This document shows, piece by piece, positions 1-5,165 of a DNA stretch of 5,165 nt (position 1 is the first letter of the stretch; each line of letters begins with the position of its first letter). The translations under genes and the position numbers were made by a program. This stretch comes from JBPCIX01 sp051005875 (GTDB lineage: Bacteria > Actinomycetota > CADDZG01 > JAHWKV01): NCBI GenBank assembly GCA_051005875.1, contig JBPCIX010000024.1, positions 1 through 5,165 on the forward strand. The letters run 5' to 3'. The notes under the pieces are model-generated. The model did not search any database. It saw only the letters and a program-made list of their open reading frames with translations, and was not told the origin of the DNA.

Positions 1-642
1 GTTATCGACTCAACCGGTCATCTTGTTTTCGCCAGCCGCAGAGCCGTCGACAGAGGCGAGCATGAACCCGACCGCGGTCAGTACGATCAAAGCCCTGATT
101 TGTTCGGAGTCTGCGGAGCGGCGCCGGTGTACCTGCGAAAAATGCTCGACGACGTGAAGCTCCAGGGTCAGTATTTCGAGGAGGATTTTTTCGCCTACTT
201 TGAGGACTTCGATATTTCCTGGCGAGCGAAGTTGAGGGGCTGGAATTTCGGTTTTGTGCCGGAGGCAGTCGGTCGCCACTACCGGGGAGCCAGCGGAGGA
301 AAGTCGTCGACTTTTATCCTGGCTTGCAACCATCGGAACCGGTGGTTGGTGATGCTTAGAAATGATGACCCACGAAGCTTCTTGAGGCACTTGGCCGGGA
401 TCGCATACACCGAACTGAGAGCAACCGGACATATGTTGAAACTAAGGCCAGCCGCAATTCCGCTTGCGTGGGCGCAATTCTTCAAACTGCTCCCCCGCCA
501 GTGGGGAAAGCGAAAAGTCATTCAAGGGGGCAGAGCCATTTCCTGGCAGGAGCTGGAGAAATGGTTCACTCCGTATTCCTATGGCCTTCGGGCGACCCTG
601 GACCGGGCGCGCCAACGCGCTGCCTCTTCGAATATGAACTGA
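1..642 (+). CDS. Glycosyltransferase family 2, C-terminal part (5' end outside window)
   Basis: The open frame runs from the first base to the TGA at 640-642, giving 213 visible residues. No start codon is needed inside the window; a TTG at 100 lies within conserved sequence and is not a credible start. The visible part begins late in the GT-A catalytic domain. It has the segment LFGVCGAAPVYLRK (about residues 34-47), typical of the acceptor side of WcaA/WbbL-like rhamnosyltransferases. Next comes FFAYFEDFDISWRAKLRGW (residues 63-81), where E68-D69 and D71 form the family's catalytic-base motif, with R75 and G80 also conserved. The HYRGASGG and RNRWLVMLRN stretches that follow match the post-catalytic region of the same family. 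The missing N-terminus would hold the nucleotide-binding and DxD motifs. No obvious transmembrane helix is seen, so the enzyme is probably cytosolic or membrane-associated. By family it transfers a sugar (rhamnose-like donors are common) to a lipid-linked acceptor; the substrate is not predictable. Its stop overlaps the next start by one base (TGATG). Confidence 0.88.
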   Translation, partial: VIDSTGHLVFASRRAVDRGEHEPDRGQYDQSPDLFGVCGAAPVYLRKMLDDVKLQGQYFEEDFFAYFEDFDISWRAKLRGWNFGFVPEAVGRHYRGASGGKSSTFILACNHRNRWLVMLRNDDPRSFLRHLAGIAYTELRATGHMLKLRPAAIPLAWAQFFKLLPRQWGKRKVIQGGRAISWQELEKWFTPYSYGLRATLDRARQRAASSNMN

Positions 643-1763
643 TGGCAGGGCTGAGCGTGGGCGTTCATGCCGACCCCATCAACCATCGAATTCCGGGCGG
701 GATCGGCGTCTACGTCCGGAGATTGGTCGAAGAGCTATTGAAATCAGACGAGGCCTCGATTCGGCTCATCGCCACCAAGCCCGTCTCCATGGACCCTGCC
801 GAATGGTGGCGGCCGAACTGGTGGCAGCAACCGAAGCCGTTCTCGCTGCTGCCGCTAAAAGCACTTTATGCGTCGTGGAATTACCTGGGTGTCCCGAAGG
901 TTCGGGCAGACATTGATGTTGTCCACGCAACCAACCTTGTGATGCCCCCGGCCGGAGGCGCACGATTGGTTGCTACTGTTCACGATGTTGCTGTGGACAC
1001 AATGCCCGAGGTGGTTCCTGGAATTTGGAGACGCATCTACGCGCGCGGCCTGCATAAGGCGCTGAGCAAGGCGGCCGTGGTGTGCACCGTTTCCGAAGCT
1101 ATCAAGAGGCAGCTAATTGATTCCTATTCGGTCGAGGCTTCTAGGATTGTTGTGACCCCCGAAGCCGGCAATGTCTCTCCCAACGATTTTCGCGATAACG
1201 TCTGGCTCGATGGTCTCGGCCTTACAGGCCCCTTCGTATTGAGTGTCGGCACGGTCGAGCCCCGAAAGAATCACTCGGCCCTGCTTGAGGCATTTGCCGA
1301 GGCGGGGCCCAGGTTAAAGGGGATGCATTTGGTGATAGCCGGCGCTGCGGGCTGGGGATCGACGGACATAACGAAGGGCATCGAAAAACTGAAACTCGGC
1401 GCCCGAGTTTTGGTCACGGGCTCGATCGGCGCCTCAGCATTGGCCGCCCTGTACGGCCGCGCTTCGATCTTCGCAATGCCTTCACTGTATGAGGGGTTTG
1501 GGATCCCACTGCTTGAGGCGATGGCCTTCGGCGTGCCATGCATGGCTTCAACCGATCCCGCTCTTCAAGAAGTCGGCGGAGAAGCTGCGCGCTATTTGAA
1601 CCCCCTCGACACCTCGGCCTGGGCCGACGGTCTGGCCGATCTGGCTGATGATGCAGGCGCCCGCGCGGAGCTGTCGGTGGCGGGGATGGAAAGGGCCTCG
1701 CACTTTAGCTGGCGTCGTACTGCGGACTTAACTCTCGGGGCTTATAGGCAGGCGGCTGTATGA
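642..1763 (+). CDS. Glycosyltransferase family 4 (GT-B fold), mannosyltransferase-like
   Basis: This gene encodes 373 residues, a normal GT4 length. The ATG at 642 is preferred because it overlaps the preceding stop (TGATG) and gives a standard N-terminus. The frame is open further upstream to about 468, but that part lies inside the previous gene and looks unlike protein. The N-terminal acceptor domain has the glycine-rich loop PGGIGVYV (18-25), the VHATN strand, and the HDV motif (H114-D115-V116) typical of WbaZ/MtfB-like enzymes. A VSEA segment follows. The C-terminal donor domain has SVGTVEPRKNH (201-211), where R208 and K209 are expected to contact the donor diphosphate. It also has the EX7E motif E284-GFGIPLL-E292, the hallmark of retaining GT4 enzymes. 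No membrane helices are evident. By family it transfers a sugar from a nucleotide donor (often GDP-mannose) to a growing lipid-linked glycan at the inner membrane face. The donor and linkage are inferred only at family level. Confidence 0.93.
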   Translation: MAGLSVGVHADPINHRIPGGIGVYVRRLVEELLKSDEASIRLIATKPVSMDPAEWWRPNWWQQPKPFSLLPLKALYASWNYLGVPKVRADIDVVHATNLVMPPAGGARLVATVHDVAVDTMPEVVPGIWRRIYARGLHKALSKAAVVCTVSEAIKRQLIDSYSVEASRIVVTPEAGNVSPNDFRDNVWLDGLGLTGPFVLSVGTVEPRKNHSALLEAFAEAGPRLKGMHLVIAGAAGWGSTDITKGIEKLKLGARVLVTGSIGASALAALYGRASIFAMPSLYEGFGIPLLEAMAFGVPCMASTDPALQEVGGEAARYLNPLDTSAWADGLADLADDAGARAELSVAGMERASHFSWRRTADLTLGAYRQAAV

Positions 1764-2683
1764 ACGTTTCGCTAGTTTTCACGGTCTTAAGCGAGGGAGA
1801 AACAATCGGAGGGCTCCTCGCCGCGATCGACAGCCAAACAATGCAGCCGGACGAAATTGTTGTCACCGACGGCGGGTCTACCGATGGGACTCTGGAGCGG
1901 TTGCGTGATTGGGCGGCCGGGCGCGCATCGGTTGTGGTGGGATCCTCGGCAGGGGCCAATATAGCCATCGGGCGAAACCTCGCGATTGAGCGGGCGGCCG
2001 GCCCGATAATTGCCGTGACCGACGCCGGTTGTGTTCCAGATGCCAACTGGCTCGAAGAGCTGGTCAAGCCATTCGAAGATGGCGTTGACGTGGTGATGGG
2101 CTGCTACACGGCGGAGGCCACAACGAGATTTGAAAGAATCATTTCGTGCCTCAACATTCCAGACCCAAAGGAGATAAACCCCGAGAAATATATGCCTTCG
2201 GCGCGTTCGCTAGCATTTACGAAGAACGTTTGGACCGCTGTGGGAGGTTTTCCCGAATGGCTAAACATTGGCGAAGACATGTTCTTCAACCACACCTTAA
2301 AAGCCATCAAAGCCAAGCGCCGTTTTGCCCCAAGAGCGATCGTCAAATGGCGCCCCAGGCCAACTCTCAAACTTTCGCTGCGCTCGTACTTTTACTACGC
2401 GAGAGGCGACGCCATCGGCGGAATGTACATCCGGCGCCACGCCATCAGATTCTTTTCGTACTCGGCGATGGCAGGTTTGGTGGGCTTTTGGCTGGTGGCG
2501 CCGGTCTTTGCTCTTGTTCCGATCGGCCTAGAACTATTCTGGCTCTTGCCGGCATACAAAAGGGCAGGCACTCGTTTGGCGCCGGCGGACTTTGCCAGGG
2601 CGCTCGTGGTTTTGCCGGTACTGCAGGTAATGGTGGATTTCGCCAAAATGACCGGATACCTCTCGGGCCTGTTCAGAAGATGA
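1760..2683 (+). CDS. Glycosyltransferase family 2, membrane-anchored, ExoA-like
   Basis: This gene encodes 307 residues. The ATG at 1760 sits in an ATGA overlap with the upstream stop, and the protein starts directly on the first strand of the GT-A fold (NVSLVFTVLSEGETIGG). The nucleotide-binding motif VVTDGGSTDGT lies at 34-44. The expected DxD position is TDAGC (D88-A89-G90), a common GT2 variant. The catalytic-base motif is GED (171-173). A basic segment with SLRSYFYYARGDAIGG (206-221) resembles the interface region of GT2 enzymes that sit on the membrane. The remainder is hydrophobic, with a strong segment at about 232-263 and a weaker one at about 279-292, so it is probably anchored in the inner membrane with its active site in the cytosol. 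The layout resembles succinoglycan ExoA-type transferases, which extend a polyprenyl-linked oligosaccharide. The specificity is unknown. It is probably co-translated with its neighbours on both sides. Confidence 0.9.
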   Translation: MNVSLVFTVLSEGETIGGLLAAIDSQTMQPDEIVVTDGGSTDGTLERLRDWAAGRASVVVGSSAGANIAIGRNLAIERAAGPIIAVTDAGCVPDANWLEELVKPFEDGVDVVMGCYTAEATTRFERIISCLNIPDPKEINPEKYMPSARSLAFTKNVWTAVGGFPEWLNIGEDMFFNHTLKAIKAKRRFAPRAIVKWRPRPTLKLSLRSYFYYARGDAIGGMYIRRHAIRFFSYSAMAGLVGFWLVAPVFALVPIGLELFWLLPAYKRAGTRLAPADFARALVVLPVLQVMVDFAKMTGYLSGLFRR

Positions 2684-3114
2684 TTGACAAGATCGATCAC
2701 GTGGCGCTCGCGGTAGCGGATCTAGAAGCCGCCATTGAACTTTACGGCACGCTTTGGGGGTTGGAGCTAAGCCATCGCGAGATTGTGGAAGACCAGGGAG
2801 TCGAAGAGGCAATGTTTCGAATTGGGGAATCCCAGATTCAGCTGATGAGGCCCCTAGGGCCCGACACCATCATCGGGAAATTCATTCAGAGGAGGGGCGA
2901 AGGGCTGCACCACATCGCATACCAAGTCGACGACCTTGAGGCCGCCCTTGAATCGCTCAGGTCGGGGGGACTGCACCTGGTCGACGAGAAGCCTCGCCGC
3001 GGGTCAAGGGGCCTGCGTGTTGCCTTTGTTCACCCCAAGGACAACAAGGGCCTGCTGGTGGAGTTGGTTGAGCGCCCTAGCCCTGCCAACCCGCCCGGTC
3101 AAGCGGAGTCTTGA
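2680..3114 (+). CDS. mce: Methylmalonyl-CoA epimerase (VOC superfamily)
   Basis: This gene encodes 144 residues, close to the usual length for this enzyme. The ATG at 2680 overlaps the upstream stop as ATGA; the longer open frame reaching back to 2146 is a shadow of the transferase gene. The protein has two VOC repeat modules, one opening with IDHVALAV and the other with LHHIAYQV. Compared from memory with the Propionibacterium shermanii enzyme (metal ligands H12, Q65, H91, E141), the matching residues are H7, Q54 (in SQIQLMRP), H78 and E128 (in LLVELVE). E43 falls where the catalytic Glu48 lies. The stretch FVHPKDNKGLLVEL is strongly typical of the family. The enzyme interconverts (2R)- and (2S)-methylmalonyl-CoA in the cytosol, between propionyl-CoA carboxylase and the B12-dependent mutase. 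Neither partner gene is visible. The alternative is another VOC enzyme, but the full set of ligands plus the base argues for true epimerase activity. Confidence 0.87.
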   Translation: MIDKIDHVALAVADLEAAIELYGTLWGLELSHREIVEDQGVEEAMFRIGESQIQLMRPLGPDTIIGKFIQRRGEGLHHIAYQVDDLEAALESLRSGGLHLVDEKPRRGSRGLRVAFVHPKDNKGLLVELVERPSPANPPGQAES

Positions 3115-3126
3115 GCGGTCCGCTTG
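3100..3126 (+). terminator. Inverted repeat across the epimerase stop codon, possible terminator
   Basis: CAAGCGGA (3100-3107) and TCCGCTTG (3119-3126) are perfect 8-base inverted copies separated by 11 bases. Beyond a single mismatch the stem could extend by two more G-C pairs. The stop codon at 3112-3114 lies in the loop. There is no T tract afterwards (the next bases are CCCCTAAG), so it is not a canonical intrinsic terminator. A second weak CCCC/GGGG hairpin follows at about 3127-3140. It could be a U-less terminator or an mRNA-stabilising 3' hairpin. The function is inferred from position and symmetry only. Confidence 0.35.
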
Positions 3127-3466
3127 CCCCTAAGCCGGGGAATCTTGACCCCTGCGTGGATGAAGCATGTGTCTTTGCGGTTGTAAACAGACAATTGAGT
3201 GCTGCAATCTGGATGTCCGCAAGTACGACCTTCCGCTGCCCTGCGTGAGCGCTTCGGAAGCCCGACTACGTGAGCCCCTCGGATTGATGCTGTCGACATT
3301 TTCTTTCCCTTTCTGCCCCCTACCTACATATAAATACGTACTGACCCTTGAAACGGATTGGAGATTGGTTACATTTTTAGCGTCGGCATGCGTCGCCGGT
3401 TACTTTAGTCCTACCCATTAGAAGCAAACACCATGCCTTTTCGAATTATTCCAAAGACAAGTTGAG
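3115..3466. other. Gene-free intergenic region between epimerase and tRNA
   Basis: No convincing gene lies in these 352 bases. An open frame at 3167-3421 (+) encodes 84 residues. It begins with a cysteine-rich stretch (CLCGCKQTIECC) but then loses any recognisable pattern. It has no Shine-Dalgarno sequence and no family resemblance, so I treat it as chance. The middle is AT-richer than its surroundings (about 3297-3380). It contains a weak sigma-70-like pair facing right, TTGAAA at 3348-3353 and TACATT at 3370-3375 with a 16-base spacer, but no gene follows on that strand. A short direct repeat GCGTCG occurs twice within about 16 bases near 3380-3395, next to a 4-bp CGGC/GCCG hairpin. These are too weak to annotate separately. 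Confidence 0.5.
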
Positions 3467-3539
<73 letters not shown>

Positions 3540-3657
3540 GGGGGTTGTACAAAAGGTGGAAGAAAACCTCCTCGTTGCCACTAATCACGAGTTTACCCGA
3601 AGGATTTTCGGCCCCAGAAGGGCAAACGGCCGTGGGGGGACCCAAATTGGTTCAGGT

Positions 3658-3680
3658 CCAGAGTGCGAAAGCGATTCTGG
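3658..3680 (-). other. Small hairpin downstream of the transposase gene
   Basis: CCAGA (3658-3662) and TCTGG (3676-3680) pair around an inner GC-GAAA-GC helix with a small internal loop. Read from the minus strand it lies about 50 bases beyond the transposase stop. It lacks a following T tract. It could be a weak transcription end or part of the element's terminal region, but chance is also plausible. Confidence 0.2.
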
Positions 3681-3732
3681 CGCGCTCGAATAAGGCTTGC
3701 TCGGTTCTACGCTTTTCCTAAGGATGTGGCCG

Positions 3733-5151
3733 TCAGGCCGCAGTCAGCTTCTCCCGGCGTTTGCGGTGTTGATGCAAAGCCAGAGCGTTGACCATCACGG
3801 CGTACCCAATCAAGTTGAGGTGCTGGCGCGCGTGGCCCAGGCTGTGGGCCCGGCCGAGCCACATTGAATCAACAAGATCCCGGTTGATAGCCTCGCAATC
3901 ATTCCGGCGGCCAAAGAGCTTCTTAAAGGCTGGCTCAGTTGGCGATATGGGACGAATGTTCTCAGTCCGGTTAAAACGGCGGGCCTTGTCCTCGGCGTTT
4001 CCATACAGACGTACCCTGATCTTTTCCGAGCCGTATTCAGGCGGAAGGCGGTACTCGTTGTACCAGCGGTAGGCGCCGGCCTTGCTCCCCAAACGCAATG
4101 TGCGGAGGCGCTTCAATTCAACAAACTCCAGTTCTCCCCCATCATTTAATTCTCCGATCCCAATGGCGCCCCCGAGCGCGTAGATGGCATAGGTCCTGAC
4201 CGATCCATCGGCAAGCGTCACCTGCCTGCTCTCTACATGGACGCTCTTTTCGACTCTGTCGCCGTGGGTATGCGTAGACTTCTTTTCCCCGGCGGCCAAG
4301 GCAGCGACCCTGTTGATAGGCATCAAGCCGAGTTCCCTCAGCAGCCTCTGATGATGAACGCCTCTGAGGGCATTGTCGTAAACGACGGCCTGGGCCCCAG
4401 GGATCGCGGGCGCAATCCGCACAAGAGAATCCATGGCGCCGGCCGCCTCAGCTCCGGGCTTGGCGACCCACTCGACATCCAGGATGATCCGCCCGTGCGC
4501 TTGGCCTGAACGTGCCGCCACAATCACAAACTTGGTCCCCCAAGCGGTCTCGCCTGTCCCTTCAAAGTGAAGCCCGGCATCGGGCTCAAACTGCAAGTCT
4601 CTGGCCTCGCCGGTCTGTTTGTTCACCCGGACTTCTCCGGGCTTTGCTTTGAACAGCGGAGTTATGACCTTGCCGTCGGCGTGGACCAGGCGGGTGGGAT
4701 CGGGGCTCGTCCAGGTGCCCGGGCCCTTCGGATCCATCAGGCCCAATTCCCGGGCTTGATTTGCGGCTATTTGGCGGTGCAGACTCGCTATGGCCCTCAG
4801 GGTCTTTGACTCCTGGAGATAGCGGTTGCGGACGTACAGGTAGTGATGGCGGCGAATTGGTGTCCTCGGCAGCCACATTTCCGGCTCCTCGGGAAACAAC
4901 TTCTTGGTTAGGCGCCGGGCGAACCGCCAGACGACAGGGTGGCTGAGTTCCGCCTCAACCTGCCGGGCGCTCAAATACACGCTGATGAGCGCCTCGTAAA
5001 GGAAGAACGAGTAACCGGGAAACCGCCTCCGCCGTCCGCCAGCAGTGACGGGCGCTGAAGGAACCAACTTGCCAAGCTCATAAATTGCCGAACTACGAAG
5101 AATCGCCTCCAGCCGTTCAAGCTTGGCAACCCCGTAAGGGCTGCCGCTCAT
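3733..5151 (-). CDS. DDE transposase-like protein (IS4-like architecture)
   Basis: This gene encodes 472 residues from the ATG at 5149-5151. The frame stays open (codons CAG CCG AGC CTA) to the right edge and no clear ribosome site precedes this ATG, so the true start may be upstream and outside the window. The N-terminal half is basic and helical (RLEAILRSSAIYELGKLV at 13-30, then a GGRRRR patch at 38-43) and fits a DNA-binding region. The catalytic core shows VHADGKVITPLF with D159, VVYDNALRG with D259, and FGRRNDCEAINRDL with E420. F413-x2-R416-x3-E420 closely matches the Y-2-R-3-E part of the IS4-type YREK signature, with the final K not conserved. About 160 residues separate the second D and the E, consistent with the beta-strand insertion typical of this group. 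There is no internal stop or frameshift, so it may be functional. It would catalyse cut-and-paste DNA transposition. The exact IS family is not assigned, and the only flank in view shows no terminal repeat I can confirm. Confidence 0.82.
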   Translation of the reverse strand: MSGSPYGVAKLERLEAILRSSAIYELGKLVPSAPVTAGGRRRRFPGYSFFLYEALISVYLSARQVEAELSHPVVWRFARRLTKKLFPEEPEMWLPRTPIRRHHYLYVRNRYLQESKTLRAIASLHRQIAANQARELGLMDPKGPGTWTSPDPTRLVHADGKVITPLFKAKPGEVRVNKQTGEARDLQFEPDAGLHFEGTGETAWGTKFVIVAARSGQAHGRIILDVEWVAKPGAEAAGAMDSLVRIAPAIPGAQAVVYDNALRGVHHQRLLRELGLMPINRVAALAAGEKKSTHTHGDRVEKSVHVESRQVTLADGSVRTYAIYALGGAIGIGELNDGGELEFVELKRLRTLRLGSKAGAYRWYNEYRLPPEYGSEKIRVRLYGNAEDKARRFNRTENIRPISPTEPAFKKLFGRRNDCEAINRDLVDSMWLGRAHSLGHARQHLNLIGYAVMVNALALHQHRKRREKLTAA

Positions 5152-5165
5152 TAGGCTCGGCTGCT

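Noticed and set aside
468..641. N-terminal extension of the GT4 gene
   Set aside because: It lies entirely within the preceding GT2 gene, and the GT4 fold begins at the ATG at 642 next to the upstream stop.
1705..2067. 120-residue minus-strand frame opposite the GT2 gene
   Set aside because: It is antisense to a clearly coding region, with low-complexity Ser/Ala/Pro composition and no motif.
2146..2679. Long upstream extension of the epimerase frame (possible fusion)
   Set aside because: The translated stretch is rich in Arg, His and Gln and looks like an out-of-frame reading of the GT2 gene. The epimerase starts naturally at 2680.
3167..3421. 84-residue + strand frame starting with a cysteine-rich CLCGC stretch, reminiscent of some HNH proteins
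   Set aside because: Only the first few residues fit. There is no HNH histidine pattern, no ribosome site and no family resemblance in the rest.
3597..3640. G/C-rich stretch with GGCC repeats, considered as a terminal inverted repeat
   Set aside because: The matching end of the element would be outside the window, so no inverted pair can be shown.
4586..4876. 96-residue minus-strand frame within the transposase gene
   Set aside because: It is an alternative frame of the transposase, Pro/Ser/Gly-rich, with no start signal or family features.

Overview
The window reads as a bacterial chromosome fragment of moderately high GC. It holds the 3' part of a tightly packed glycan-assembly operon ending in a methylmalonyl-CoA epimerase, then a non-coding gap with one tRNA gene, then a DDE-type transposase on the opposite strand. 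The source lineage cannot be fixed from this window. The tRNA lacks an encoded CCA, and the only hairpin at the operon end has no U tract. Both fit actinobacteria or another high-GC phylum better than enterobacteria, but this is a weak inference.

Bases 1-3114 (+ strand) hold four genes joined by stop/start overlaps. They are a 5'-truncated GT2 glycosyltransferase, a GT4 (GT-B fold) glycosyltransferase, a second GT2 glycosyltransferase with a hydrophobic C-terminal part, and a methylmalonyl-CoA epimerase of the VOC (glyoxalase/bleomycin-resistance) superfamily. The three transferases probably add successive sugars to a lipid-linked oligosaccharide for a surface polysaccharide. No polymerase, flippase or nucleotide-sugar gene is visible, so the product cannot be named. 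The epimerase has all the metal ligands and the acidic catalytic residue expected of a real epimerase. Its tight coupling to sugar-transfer genes, with no mutase in view, is the main oddity of the window.

Bases 3115-3466 contain no convincing gene. A perfect 8-bp inverted repeat spans the epimerase stop codon and may end the operon transcript. Bases 3467-3539 (- strand) are a complete tRNA-Thr with anticodon CGU.

Bases 3733-5151 (- strand) encode a 472-residue transposase-like protein with a recognisable DDE triad. Its reading frame stays open to the right edge of the window, so the true start may lie outside. Only one flank of the element is visible, so its terminal repeats and target duplication cannot be judged. 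I found no CRISPR array, no defence system and no clearly new system.
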